From Dasyornis broadbenti (taxonomy: Eukaryota > Chordata > Aves > Passeriformes > Dasyornithidae), in contig VZRN01001153.1 of the NCBI GenBank assembly GCA_013397935.1, positions 1 through 64,000 on the forward strand: DNA of 64,000 bases, written 5' to 3'. The notes beneath the pieces are model-generated. The model was not told the origin of the DNA and made no database searches. It was given only the letters and a program-made list of their open reading frames with translations. The stretch's first letter is position 1. Each line of letters begins with the position of its first letter. This document shows positions 1-13,167 of this stretch, in pieces. A program made the translations under genes and the position numbers.

Positions 1-19
1 AAGGAAGGAAGGAAGGAAA
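1..19 (+). repeat. (AAGG)n simple repeat at the window edge
   Basis: Four and a half AAGG units run from the first base, so the repeat probably continues outside the window. Confidence 0.9.
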
Positions 20-817
20 GAATTGATTTTGCAACACATGGGATTCTCTTCTCATTTATAGGAGTTTCACATTCATGTTAATGTTTTGATTTCAGTGATT
101 GAACACTGCTACGAAAGGAGCAGTGTTCAAAACCCAGGAGACCAGTGTTTCTAATCAGAGCAACTGGAACTGGAGCCCAGAGTGCAAACATTCATGATGG
201 TGTTTTTGCAGAGCAGCTACAGACCCAGATTGATTCTCAATGAAAAGTAAATCAGAATCAGTATATTTAACAAATTCATGGTCTTTACTAATGCCTTTTG
301 GACTAAGTTCTTGTACTGAGTTAAGAGATTAAGGGACAGATTCAGGCTGGTACAAAGTGCTGTAATAGAGTGCTTTCAGCAAATAGTTGAGTTTCTGAGC
401 AAATAATCCACTGTGAAGCACTGCCTGACTGCAGTCCTCACCTCAGGGGCTAATACTCTCTAGCCTGTAATTACTGAGAGCTGTCTATTCAGTTTGGAAG
501 TATTCTGCTGAAGAGAAAAACATTTAATCCTGCTTAGTATCGTGTTGGTCAGGTCATCATGAGTGGGCACATGGTGTAATGTGGGAGGCAGCATTTTGCC
601 TTTCTGGGAAACTGTTTGTGCTTTGTATGGAAGGTCCAGTTATGGAATAAGTGTGAGTTTAGTTTCAGCAGGGACTGTTTTCCTGTTTGAAGGGTGTTGG
701 TGTTTCCAGAATCCAGAACATACTGTCCCTCTCTTCCCTGGCATTAATAACTAGGTCATTTGAAGCAAACAGGGTTATTTTCCATCGTGCCAGATGAAGA
801 GGAAATCAATTTCAAGA
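20..817. other. Intergenic DNA, nothing recognised
   Basis: AT-rich sequence without a recognisable repeat or gene. The 63-residue frame at 563-754 resembles no known protein. Confidence 0.6.
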
Positions 818-1073
818 ACATAATGGTTTTAAACTGACAGTAGGCTTAGATAGATATTAGGAAGAAATTCTTCTCTGTGAGGGTGGTGAGACACTGGAAC
901 AGGTTGCCCTGAGAACTGTGGATGCCCCATCCCTGAAAGTATCCAAGGCCAGGCTGGATGTGGCTCTGAGTAACGTGGTCTAGTGGAAGGTGTCCCTGTC
1001 CATGGCAGGGGGATTGAAATTAGATGACCTTTAAGGTCTATTCCAACCCAAGATATTCTATGATTCTGTGATA
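818..1073 (+). mobile_element. CR1 LINE fragment, 3' end
   Basis: The sequence carries the typical bird CR1 3' end: a region resembling TAGATATTAGGAAGAAATT, the block around CACTGGAACAGGTTGCCC, the stretch GGCCAGGCTGGATGTGGCTC, then TTTAAGGTCTATTCCAACCC and the terminal ATTCTATGATTCTGTGAT repeats at 1057-1073. The 5' part is missing, as is usual for CR1 copies. It contains stops and no functional open reading frame. The antisense 82-residue frame here is a shadow. Confidence 0.92.
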
Positions 1074-4000
1074 ACACAGGAGCCCTTCTGTGTTAGACTC
1101 ACAAGTCCACACCGCCTGCTATCCTGTCCACGACGGTGACCAGTGCCAAAGAAAGGATGTAAGAAATGAAGTTGGTATAGAGTGACATGACTTTGGTCTG
1201 ACCCTCCTGAGCCAAGACTTCCTGATAGCACAGAATGGAATTTCAGTTATTTCAAATGAAGTTTTATTTCCATTATTCAGAATAAAAATTGAATCCAGAT
1301 CTTAAACCTGTACATTTGTAGATGACTGATTTCCTTCCACTTGGTAAAATACCTTAGGGGGAAAGCGAAAACAGGCTAGCTATATGTTTTGTTGTCATCT
1401 AATTAAGCTCTGTGAACATTTCCTCCCCCCCCTTTTAATTATTGTTCTGTGCCACTATTAACTACCAGCGTTGGACACAGGACTTCTAAACTGCAGATTC
1501 CTTACAGTACTCAGAGATTTAGCTGCTCACACAGCTTGAATTCAGATAGGGATACACTTTTCTTCTGGTTTTGGGATCTGATCAGAATTGTAATCAGCAC
1601 CAGAAAAACCATCACAATACTTCCCTGGATACTTATTCAGGATAATCCCTGCATACTTCCCCAGGGAACATACAACCCACGGATGCCCAAAGGGAGCATA
1701 CTACCTGGGTGATTATCCAGACAGCCCCCTGAAAGCTTCTGTGGATGAACCTTAAGGTCAAATGGCAGAAGATCAGCCTACTAGCAAACCTAGGAAGAGC
1801 ACTGGGAGCAGCAGCAGCTTCCTGAAAGAAGCTGCTTGAATCTAACCCTGTAAATCTTCTCCTATGGCAAACAAAACCCCTGGAAGAGGCAAGAGGGATT
1901 GCTCCTTTACCATGTTACTCATTAGAGTTTATGTCTTTGGTTGCCCGCTGAGCTGGCAGCTCTCTCTGTTATTGGAACTGGGAGCATAACAAACTCAGAG
2001 ACTCCCTATGTAAAAAGAAGCTTTTTTGCCTTTTGCATTTTGTTAGAATGGTTAGTTCATCTCTGCATCTACCCTCTTTTCAGTGCCTTCCTCCTACTTG
2101 CTTCAGCAGTGTTTATTTACAGAGTACACAACAATGACCAGTCACTTGCAACCAGATATTTGGGCTTCTTTTTACCAAGCTTTTTGTCATAAACCCCCAA
2201 AATCTTCACCTCAAAACCTACATGTGGGCTTTACAGTCTTTGTTCTACAACTCCTTTGGAGGTCCAGGGACTATTTCCAGGGGATCTGGGAAAAGAGCTA
2301 AGGAAAGGCAGCCTATCACCAGCTCTCTCAGAGTCCTTGAACAAGGCCCTCAGATTTCCCAGGAAATTGTTCATTTATCCACAAATCAAGAAGGTTGAAA
2401 TTACTGGTTTGCTCTACAGCCATGAGATATGGAATGTTCAAAAGAAAGAAAAATTACATAATCATTCCTTGCTGACAGAGAAACTGTCACAGACACTGCA
2501 GCATAAGGGAATCACCACTGTCACGTGGGTGAGATTAATGCCCAGCTCCCAGAGAGGAGCTTCCTCCCACTAGTCACCCAGGACTCTGAGGAAACCAGGG
2601 GTTTTTTCAGACCTGTCCCCTTGGGAGAAGATAACCATACCATGAGGTCCTGCCAGCAGTGTTTTCACTCAGCCTCTGCCATGCCAGAGAGCAGAGGTCT
2701 GTTCTCAGGCCTAACGCACCACGGACCTTCACAAGTCTTGGTACAGTCAGTTGTTCACCAGCCCCTGCTCCCTTCCTCAGTTCTTTCTCCTTTGCTTCCT
2801 CTTCTTCCTTTCTTCCTGCTGGTCCATTTTATTCCCCCTCACTCTTGCTGGCAGGTAGTTTATCTCCTGCACTTTCCTAGACATCTCAAAGATGTCTGAG
2901 TATTAAAAGCGTGATTTCTAAGACAAAATTGTCAATTCTTTATCAAAAAAGCAAATTAGTGAGGCTTTTAAAGCTGCTCAATAAATCAACAGTTTAACAC
3001 AATTTGGCTTGTTTCAGGGGAACTTGACCCTGCTGAGCTGAATTATTGCATTCACATTCAGAATATTCCTCTAAGTTATGAAGAGTGTGCAGACCTTCAG
3101 AAAAAAAAAAAAGAGAAAGTAATGGAGTAAATGAGAGGGAAGTTGTTTTCTCTTTTTTCATATAGCATGCTATAGTCCAGCTTTAACTAACTTGACACAT
3201 ATCTGTGACTTAATACTGTGGAGCTCCTGATCATTTCACTAAGGTGTAATGATTTTCCTAGCCATTACAGGTGTATATTGCATGCAAAGTTCACAATGTA
3301 CTGAGATTATAAACCAGAGATAGATCCTGGCTTTGAGTCTGCGAGCTATAAAAAATCATGGCAAATAATCCGTGTTTATTTGGTGTGTTGTTTTTTCTTT
3401 AAAATCTTTGTCATCTTCTTCAAAAGTCAAAGAAGCAGGGATTAGACAGAATTAAAACTTGGAGGCAAACAGAATTCCAGTTTATTACAATACCCAGGCT
3501 ATACTGTTCAAGAATAATTTAAAGACCCCAGTAAACATTTATTAAAATTGTAGAAAGCTTTAAAGCAAACCATTTGCAAACTTGTTGTTGACTGATTCTT
3601 CCTTCTAGATGCAGAGCAGAAAATTCACATACAATTGTTGCTATCAGTCTTCTTGCACTTTTAGAAAAAGGAATGCCAGGCTGTTTCTAATTGCCAGAGG
3701 GATGAATTAGTCATTCCAGTAGAAAAAGGAATAAAGACGTCTTTAATTTATTAAATAAATGAATGTCATCCTATATCTTGCTAGGTAGAATGAGAGAATT
3801 TAACAATATCCAATAGCTCAGAGATTTGTATTTCACATTTACTATGGAGAAATAATAACAACTCTGTGTTTAAGATTGCAGCTACAATATCCATGGTAAA
3901 TTTGATTTTGTTTTTATTTGCAATACAAAGAAATAGGAAGGAATGCTCTTGTAATTTGACCTTTCTGGAATTGTAGACACGCTATGTGACTGCAGGAGTC

Positions 4001-7000
4001 TTATGGCACTTGACCAGGAATCCTGCTTCTCATGTGTTGGCAAATCTTTTCTTGGAGACTGAAAGTAGTATATGGGGATCTCAGAAGTGCGAGGGACAAC
4101 CTGCAAATCCTTTTGCATTATATTCAGACCACTTAATTTTTGTGACATTCGTGGAATTTCCATAACGCTTTTACACGATCAAACTGTCCTGTAGCTGTAT
4201 TTCCCTGTGCTGGCTCTCTACAAGTGGGTGAATCTCACCTGAGTTTTTCTGTATAGACTGGCTTCAGAGATAATCCTAAAGCATTTCAAGAAATGAAGCT
4301 GTTTCCATTCCTAGCTACACACCTTTCACACAAACAAGTTCAAAATTCTAAGATCAAAACAAACCATAGGTCTTTGTAGGTTAAGAAATGGGCTTAGTTT
4401 TTTGCTGTAGAGTTAACCCACTCATCATTTTGGGCTTTGCTTACTTTAGGGTTGATGGAGGATGGGAGTAGAAACATCTTTAGAGACTGAGGAAATCTCT
4501 TTTATTTAAGGTGTGTGTTGATATTAAGCTGTAAAAGAAGAGAAAAGTCTCCCCTATTCTAGGAAACACAGGCTATCCAAGAGTCACTGATAGAAATGTA
4601 CTGGGAAGGAGCACCTTTAAAACAGAATCCCTATTTCTGACTTGAATCACCTCATTTTCAACTGTTTCGAGCCCCTAGGAAGCTGATCCTAAAGCTGTGT
4701 TTTCCCCATCTAGCTCTTTTGAAAACGCACATCTTGCTTCAGTGAGAAAGCAGTCTGAGAAACTAGTCCAGCACAGATTTTTCTAAAGAACCTTCGTGTT
4801 GCCTGCAAATTTTTTACAGTGGTTACTACTGGAAAAAAAAGATACTCTGTGAATAAAACCACTGTAACAGCTTGGGTCATGTTTGAAAGCTGCTGTGAAA
4901 TGCCTTTCATGAATTGTCTTAGCACACCAACAAAGATATATGGAAGTAATTGCCAAGTTTGGATTTTATCTTGTGTTCCGTTCAATATTCCTCTATTTAT
5001 TTCTAGTTGGCAGGGAGGTTCTTCATGTTTTTGTATTCTGCCATAAAGACAGGAAACTTCTTTCAACCCTGTTTAAGGACTCAATTACCTGACATGGTGT
5101 GAATGGTCATCCATGGAATATAACTGAATTTATCTTATTTCTTTCTTTTTTTCTTCTAGAAACTGTTGCTATAGAAAGAAATGCAATGCCATTAGCTCTG
5201 TACAGATTACTTTGGAGGCAGGCTAGACAGCAGAGTGAAGAGAGTTCTGAGGTCTTTGGGAGATTTATTGTGAAACCAATGTATCTTCTACATCTGCATA
5301 TTTGGATTTAATTCTATCAAGAAATTACCTGGAGCTAATTTTTTCAAGGTGATTAACATCTAAAGCTCAGAGAGAATTTCTCACTGTAATTTGTTTGATT
5401 CCAATATACTAATTCCATGCTCTACAGGTTTACAGTGACACTTAAAAAGACCTGTATGCTTTTGAAAATGCCTGTCTGCAGCTCTGGATTCCTACACACC
5501 TGGGAGAATTTGTCCTTCATGCAGCAATATTCAATAGCCATGGAAACAATTGATAGCCTCATGTAAACAGAAGTTTACATGAAAGATCCTGCCCTCAATA
5601 AAGGCGTGAGCTGGCAAGCCAACAGACAGTCCCAGCAATATGACTGGTGGTTACATGGGATCAGAGGTGATCGACACCCTAGGGATGAATCCTCCTTCTG
5701 GCGTTTTTCGGGCTGAGCTTCACAGATCACAGCATTTCTGCAATAATGTAGTTAATTGCAAATTAACTTTTTATTTAATAATATTTATAATAATAATAAA
5801 GAAAATAACAATTCTGCAATTAATTTCACACTTCACAAAAAAAAAAAATTATGTCTTCAAATAAATTAGACATAAGAAACCTTTTGAAGAAAGAAACAAA
5901 AAAATGGAGGGGAGGAAGTGTCAAAGCCTGACTTCACCTTTATTCATAGATTGAAAGAATAAGAAGTTTAATAGTGCCCGAATATTTTGAGTCTTATTTC
6001 CACTGCATTTTGGTGTGATGCCTGCACTTGATAAATAATAAATTATGCTCTTGCTGCTCGTGAGAGACCAGGCAGCTCTGTCGTGCAGCATTGTCTTAAC
6101 CATGGTCTGTTCATAGGGAAAATAATACAGTGATCAAAGGCCCCTTCAAGCTGCTCTACAGGACTGATTCATCAGCAATGTGGCTGTGCCAGAGTTTGGA
6201 TTCTGATGGACAACTCTGCGTCACTCTGCTGCCACTGCATGTAGGTGCCTACTGGTTGTTGTAGGATTCACTGAGCAGCATCTACTCTGGCTGGTGTCCT
6301 GCATCTGTTCCTGGTATCAGCAACACGTCTGCTCTCAAGAGTGTGAATGCCAAGAACAGCTGGAGAAGAGCAGGCAGTGAGGAGGAGCTGCTGCACTGTG
6401 CTGTTCTCCACACAGCTCTTTAACATCCCATAGTCTGTAATTCTGAGAAGCAGGAGCTGAAGGGATGGTACAGAGCACTCCGATGTTTCTCTTTAACTGG
6501 AGCGAGCAAGTGGATAGGGAAATAACAATGCAGAAGGAGGAGGTTTCAATAAGAATCTCCCTAGCTGCTGTTCTAGCCAAGAAAGCAAGCAGCAATTTGA
6601 CAAGAAACTTAGCTTGTGCCAGCTTCTGTGATCAATGGTTGATATTCAGCACCTTGGGACTTCATTCCAGTAAATTTGAAATAGGGTATGTATGGGAGGG
6701 AGGGCGTGGAGGGAAGACTACGACAGATTCCTGTCCCTGATGCAAGACAGTCTCACTAACACAGCCATGACAAGAAAATCTGCTTTTGCACCATAAATTA
6801 TGCAGTGCTCTCAGCTGGCTGTACATATTGCAGTCAGTGTTGGCATGATTTGAGGGAAGCACAAACAGTATTGTTCTTTACAATGATGTAATTCAAAGAA
6901 TTAATTATGAGGTACAGGAACCTGAAGAGAGCAAGAGGAAATGGAGAGGGAGAAGGGACAAGGCCTTTCACTTTTTATCTTATACCTTAGGCCTCCAGTC

Positions 7001-8993
7001 TGTAGTGAATCAGCTGTACAAATCTAAGTGGGCCAGCCTTGGTAACCTTGCAACCTTAAAGCTTTGGAGGTGGCGTGTCACTGCCCGCTGCCTTGCTCTC
7101 CATCCAGTTTAGCCCACACTTCATTTTGATTCACTGGTATGCAATCAGCTTGAGCAGTCCAAGAAGCTGAATTCAGGAACAAATAATATTATTAAAAAGT
7201 AGACACCCCACTTTCTCTCCAAGTCTACTGTCACTCAGTTTCCAACAGAGGAACATGAGCACTGGGCTGTGTTTTATAGCCTGAATGGACTTTCCCTCTG
7301 AATTTTCTTCAACCCTTCTGGAATTAATTGCAGTCATGAGTTTCACAGCAGAATTAGACACCATGTGAAAAACATTCCCTTTTTGTTTGGTTGGTCTTTT
7401 CTTTGCTTGTTTGCTGCCTGAGCAATATTATTGTCTGCTTGCTAGATCTTGCATTATGCATTAAGACTTCTAGGGAGGCCCACTGAGATCAAAATTACAC
7501 TGGGAGTGAAGGGCAGTACCCTCTGTGTCTTGCCGGTGGTTTCTTCCCATCCTACAATGACTTTCTCACTCAGACTGGGGAGATGACAGGTTGTCGAAAG
7601 TCATATGGATGAAAAAATATCAGGAATATAAGTTTCAGTTTATGGATTAAAATTAAGAAAGAAATAAAGTTTTATCAAAAGTGAAAATGCTGACTTACAA
7701 ACCCAGTGCTTGTACTGGTACAGGGAGTTTTTGTCTAACCTTTTCCCCCTTTTTACAATCTCCACATTAAGTCATATTTCCACAGCCCCAATTCCTGTAA
7801 TTAATTTTGCTTAGTTCAGGAAAAGAAGACAGGTGACAACTGAATCTATGAGAAAGCAGTAACCTTTAAACATCTGTTATCGATAGCAGGTATAAGCTGA
7901 CTCGAGAAATTATGAAAATATATAGATGATACAGTTCTGGAAATAGTACTGTATTTGTGAACAGCTCTGGGATTTTATGGCATGATTAAATCTAGTGATT
8001 AAATTATTGTAATGCAAAATCTGCTGTTAGGAATGGCTGAGCAACGCATATATTCTAAAGCATAGCTACCAGTTTCTCCCATGACATTCAAAACAAGAGA
8101 TTTACATTTTAAATGTGTGATTTGTTATTTAAAGAAAAAGCAGGGGCATTATCTATTATTATTGAATTAGACGGTTTGTCACAGTTTTAAGATAAAGGAG
8201 GAGAAAGAACAAATACAATATGAAAATACACAAACAAAGCTAAATGCAAATGAAACAGCCGAGCATTTCTTAAGGGCTAAGAGTTGTCAAATCTGCTCCC
8301 TATCATTATTGTAAGTATCATTTCAAGTATCCAAAAGCTTTGAACAAAAAGAAGCATGAGAAATTGATTAGAGAAAAATCTGAAGAAATAGGAGGATATT
8401 AAGCAAACAAGACTTTGGAAAGGGAATCAGGAAAAAAATCCCAATTATTGTATTCTCCCAACTAAAGAATAATTTCCCAGAGGAAAATCTGTAATCTCGC
8501 TTGTTGAAATGATTTGAAAGTGAAGTTGAATAAAGTACAGGCAGTTTTATATTAGGACGTAATTGGTCTTTCACACTGTATTTTTATTATTCTGTGCTAC
8601 TGTTTCCATTATTTTGTGCTCTACAATTACTGTCAATAGCAAGACAGAAATCAACCTCGCAAAAAAGAAAGAAACCAGTGCAAGAATAAACAATTAGCTC
8701 TTTCCCTAAAGGTTTGTCTCCTTTACAGTATATTTATTTTTAATAGTTTAGTTACAGAAGCCCAGAGGCTGGAGTTCTCCATCTTTTACAAGCTAAGAAT
8801 TGTGCACTCAATTAGAAACTGAGAAACTCCCAAGAGGACAATGGGAACATGCTTCACCTCAATTTAAACAGACTGTTCCCAGGCAGTGTGTCCTTCTGTT
8901 CATGGTGGGACACAGAGACCACAGCTCTGGTCCCTGCCCTCCTATTCCCTAATCCCCAACTGCATTTGGATTATTGAGCACCCGATCACAATC
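1074..8993. other. Intergenic DNA, no gene seen
   Basis: AT-rich, with scattered A/T runs (for example 5784-5804, a TAA-like stretch) and short chance frames up to 124 residues (2525-2899), none with a recognisable domain or a splice-bounded exon pattern. No transposon family could be named here, although old unrecognised relics are likely. Confidence 0.6.
1813..1836. repeat. Short perfect inverted repeat
   Basis: AGCAGCTTC (1813-1821) and GAAGCTGCT (1828-1836) are exact reverse complements with a six-base loop. It may be a chance hairpin in CAG-rich sequence. Confidence 0.7.
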
Positions 8994-9568
8994 CAGGATG
9001 TGCCCAGGTGGCCAAGAGGCCAATGGCACTAGCCTGGATCAGCAATGGTGTGGCCAGCAGGACCAGGGCAGTGATTGTCCCCCTGTACTCGGCACTGCTG
9101 AGGCCACACCTCGAATCCTGTGTTCACTTCTGGGCCCCTCACCACAAGAAAGACATGGAGGGGCTGGAGCTTCTCCAGAGAAGGGCAACAGAGCTGGGGA
9201 AGGGTCTGGAGCACAAGGATGATCGCGGGACCTTCTCACTCTCTATAACCACCTGAAAGGAGGGTGTGGCCAGGTGCGTGTTGGTTTCTTCTCCCAGGTA
9301 ACAAGTGACAGAACAAGAGGAAATGGCCTCAAGTGTTTTGAAGGAAATTTAGATTGGATAATAGAAAATATTTCTTGACTGAAGAGCTTGTTGTCAAGTG
9401 CTGGGAGAGGCTGCACAGGATATTGGTGTAGTCAGCGCTCCTGGAGGTATTTAAAAGACGTGGGAGTCAGGGACATGGTTTAGTGACGGACTGGGCAGTG
9501 CTGGGTTAATGTTCGGGCTTGATGATTTTAGAGGTCCTTTCCAACCTTAACTATTCAATGATTCTATG
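8994..9568 (+). mobile_element. CR1 LINE fragment with the degraded end of ORF2 and the 3' tail
   Basis: The frame starting at 9008 reads a recognisable CR1 reverse-transcriptase ORF2 C-terminus (motifs such as VIVPLYSALLRPHLE and LLQRRATELGKGLEHKD). It then breaks near 9220, where part of the element is deleted. The remainder, from CTCTCTATAACCACCTGAAAG through AACAAGAGGAAATGGCCTCA and GGAGGTATTTAAAAGACGTG, follows CR1 order to the tail ATTCAATGATTCTATG at 9553-9568. The copy is 5'-truncated and has an internal deletion, so it is not mobile. Confidence 0.93.
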
Positions 9569-10179
9569 CTTATTGTGAAGTAGGACACAAAATTGTTCAG
9601 CTATTTGCATTTGCCTTTGGTGACTTATCTGTGGTTTAGTGGGAATAAAAGGAAACCTTTGTTATTGTACAGGGGAGATGAGCCCATTACATAGTGTTAA
9701 AAGCAGTGAGGCACTTAGAGAAGCTTTGACAGTGTTTGCTGGCAGACCTACACAGACTTGCAGGTGCACCTGCCCCACCTCCACACAGGAGAGGCTTCAA
9801 GTTCCCCTTTGGACGACAGAAGTAATTTCTTTGGTCGTATTTGGGCAGAAGGACAGTGGGGCCACGCAAACCATCCCCTATACCTGTGCGTGTCTCCAGT
9901 ACAGGCCCAGGCAATACACATGGCATTTTGACACTGCTCTGGCTCATGAGTGACTGCCACAGCCTACTCAGCATAAAAACTGCTACAGGCCCCTTCATCT
10001 TCAATTTTGACCCTGCACTCTGTCTCATCACACTGCCTCCTGTGTCAAAACAAAGATCCAGCAACACCCCACTCACAGCCATCATGCCTGGGAGGTGTGC
10101 TAAGCACATAGCAAGTGAGAGACAGAGACCAGATACACCTTCCTCTGCTCCTGATCCATTCCTGCACTGAAGGAAAGTT
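9569..10179. other. Non-coding spacer between two CR1 copies
   Basis: The stretch has a slightly higher GC content than its surroundings and overlapping open frames on both strands (up to 140 residues), none of which resembles a known protein. Nothing else is recognised. It is bounded by the 3' ends of two oppositely oriented CR1 copies. Confidence 0.5.
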
Positions 10180-10490
10180 CACAGAATCACAGAATTGCAG
10201 AATGAACTAGGTTGGAAAAGACCTTTAAGATTATCAAGTCCAACCTATGACCTTACACCTCCTCATCAACTAAACTATGGCACTGAGCTCCACGTCCAGT
10301 CTTTTTTTAAACACATCCATGGACAGTGACTCCACCACCTCCCCAGGCAGACGATTCCAGTGTCCAATTACTTTTTCAGTGAAGAATCTTTTTCTAACAT
10401 CTAACCTAAACTTCCCTTGGTGCAGCTTAAGTTCCCTCCTTACCTGGCTGCTTCATCCAGCTTGCTCAAAGAATAGACCCAGAAGTAGTT
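10180..10490 (-). mobile_element. CR1 LINE fragment, 3' end, minus orientation
   Basis: In reverse orientation the sequence starts with the CR1 tail (TCACAGAATCACAGAATTG), then TAGGTTGGAAAAGACCTTTA, the CTCCACCACCTCCCCAGGCAG block, and TAACCTAAACTTCCCTTGGTGCAGCTT. The order and spacing fit the CR1 3' end. The border at the 5' end of the element (near 10490) is indistinct. Confidence 0.9.
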
Positions 10491-11910
10491 TTGTCTCTCT
10501 CTAATCTCTCCTGTTCATTACTAGGGTTTAGTGAGAAAGACCAGTGCCCACTGCCAGCGCCAAAAACACACCCCCTCACAGCACAGGGAGCAGCACCTGT
10601 GAGCCTTCAGGGTTGCAGCACAAACCCCACCATCCCCTGCCCACCTGCTCAGATCTGTGAAAAGGTACAGGCACGTGCCCCTCCCCATGCAAGTGAGGGG
10701 GATTTTCATTCCTGTGCTGTGGCTACACATTTACCCAACACTTTCCACACACAAACAGTCGGCCCACGGGCACAGATGGTGCATGATTCACTCTGGGGCT
10801 CTGATCACTGACTGCTGCTGCCTTTGGATTGGGCCCACGGCACCAGGAAATTACCACAGGCATTGTATCATTCAGTAATGATTTTGCAGCCAAAGGCTCC
10901 GACTGCCCATCCTTGAGTGGCAGCCTGGAATGAGGAGACCAGTACAGAACAGTAGAACTTCAGATGTCTCCTTACTTCTGGCAATACCAAGAGTGGAAGA
11001 AAAAAGCTCAAGCTGTGAAGGGCTACACACTGGCTCAGCAAGGCAGACTGCTGCAGCGATCCTTCAGCCCTCCTGGTGCCTGGTGTCCTGCTGGCTCTTG
11101 GTACATCCCTCTGGATCCAGGGCCAGGCTGGTACAAGTAGCCAGGTCAGTAGCTGGGCCGCTGGCCCTTCTGCTCCTGGAAATGATCAGCATAATGAATG
11201 CCCAGACAGATGCGGCTGGATGATTTACCCATACCACGGTGAGCTGGAATTTGTGCCTTAGCAGGTAGATGATTTTCCCTGTTGTTATTAACAACTCGAG
11301 GGGAAGGTTGCTTACTTTAAACACCTATAAAACACTGCAAATCCTGAGTCATCATTCCAGGTGGGATGCCCAGACTATCACAGGTAAGATTTTGTGAGTG
11401 TGTTGTCATGGTCACCCAGTGACATGTATTTAAAGGGATGTTATCTTGACACTGACTTCTGAGAATAAACTCTAGGCAGGAAATGTGGTTCAAATAAATG
11501 ATCCCCATGGCCTTCTAGGGACTTTGCAAACACAGCAGTTGGTTTAGTTCTGAACCCCTCACCCAAAGGCCATCAGATGGCACTTCAGGTGGAGGGCACC
11601 CTTCGCCGCTCCAGGAGCGAGCATGTTACTTACCTTTGTGCTGCCTAGACAGTAAATACCTCTCCATGGACAAGAGAAGAGCATTGATTTAGGAATGACC
11701 AGGCACTTCCCTTTATACATGTTGGCACAGTCCTTCAGACTTCTTTATTTGTTCATGAAATCAAAATAATTGCGCACAAAACCAAAACAGCTGGGAACTG
11801 CAGCAGATGTCACTGACCTAAGAGCAACCAGCATATGGACAGGACCAGCGGACACATTCTGCTAGATTAGTGTGCCAGCTTGGTGTTGTGAAAAAGCTTC
11901 CCTGGTACTG
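10491..11910. other. Intergenic DNA, somewhat GC-richer, nothing recognised
   Basis: From about 10.52 to 11.25 kb the sequence is richer in GC than the surroundings and carries open frames on both strands (up to 106 residues) without similarity to any protein I know. Confidence 0.5.
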
Positions 11911-11956
11911 TTTTTTGTTTTGTTTTGTTTTGTTTTGTTTTGTTTTGTTTTGTTTG
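11911..11956 (+). repeat. (TTTTG)n simple repeat
   Basis: About nine units of TTTTG follow a short T run. The tract gives the FVLFC-type repeat in one frame of a chance open reading frame. It is a likely length-variable microsatellite. Confidence 0.97.
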
Positions 11957-12965
11957 TAAATAATTACAAATATTTTGCCCAGATGGTGTTTACATGGCTG
12001 CCTGAAGCACTTAGTATTAACATAGATTCAAATTTAAAAGCAATTGTGACAAATACTAGCAATTTCAAGATAGCTGTCTCTAGGTACTAAATCAGAGCCT
12101 AACTCTGTGAAGCATTGTTACAAATAGATTTGTATGGACTTTTAAAATAAAATTCTAAATAGACAGCAGTTTAAAAGAGGACCATTTTTTCAGTTGCACT
12201 TGCATAAAATGGAAATTGTTAACTACAAAAATCAGTGGTTCTTATTCCATGGACACTAGTGGGATCAGGGTTGGGCCTGCATTGTTATATAAATAAACAG
12301 TATTATGTTGCCTTTAATTAAAATTTCTAAGACAATCTGGAAGTCAAAACTTATTATTTCCAATCTGCGAGCAATGGAGGAATATTTACAGAGCAAATTT
12401 TCTTAAATGTTGATTTATAGACAGTAGGAATACTGATTTAATTTTAAAATAAGCTTTTTAGATGTGTTCTTCCATTAAGAAAACCTAAACACTTTTTCAT
12501 CTCATTTGACTGTCTTAACACGTTCTTAAAATAATGGATACACAGTTATGCCTACACACACAAAATAAACAGTGCATACAGAATAGCTATGTGATGTGAA
12601 CCCTGCTGTTTATTAAAGGAAGCACTTGCTTATCTTTTTAAAAGAACTTTAAAAATCAGAAAGTTCTTTCACTCTATAAAAAGCCCAGGAAAAAAGAATC
12701 ATTGAAGTGCAAGACAACAGATTTATTCCAATGTAGTTTCAAGTTTTGAAGCAGCCAGTAAAAACATAAATTTCAGATGTAGATGGATGATGCTTAAAAA
12801 GATATCTTCACAGTACCTATTAACAGTCAAAGCACAGGCCGCTTGTGGCAAAGCAACTGCTGATTACAGGACAGGAGCAGAACTGGGCTTTGTGCTTGTT
12901 ACAGGCACAAAACAAGGTTTCTAAGAAGGTACTGTTGGCAGTGTCATGGCATAGGTTGGACGTGA

Positions 12966-13022
12966 CTGGGTTGGAAGGGACTTCAGGAGGTAATACAGGT
13001 CTGTCTCCTGTTCCAAGCCAAA
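12966..13022 (-). mobile_element. Short CR1-like fragment, minus orientation
   Basis: GGGTTGGAAGGGACTTCAGGAGGT followed by a decayed stretch up to GTTCCAAGCC resembles the reverse complement of the CR1 3' region. It is short and lacks the terminal octamer repeats, so the call is tentative. Confidence 0.45.
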
Positions 13023-13167
13023 TGCATGTTAAGTATGGAATACAACAGGCATGGATTTTCAAGAATTTGGCTCAAAGACAGAAACAACAGTAGCTGTGCA
13101 GGAGAATCGCCCAGTCAAAGCCAAGCTTCTATGTTGTTCTGACATGAATCAAGCACTTCTAGATTGT

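Noticed and set aside
9008..9256. A functional reverse transcriptase in CR1
   Set aside because: Only a short piece of the ORF2 C-terminus is left and it is interrupted by a deletion.
9687..10109. A 140-residue frame on the minus strand
   Set aside because: Lies between CR1 fragments; overlapping frames on both strands; no family resemblance.
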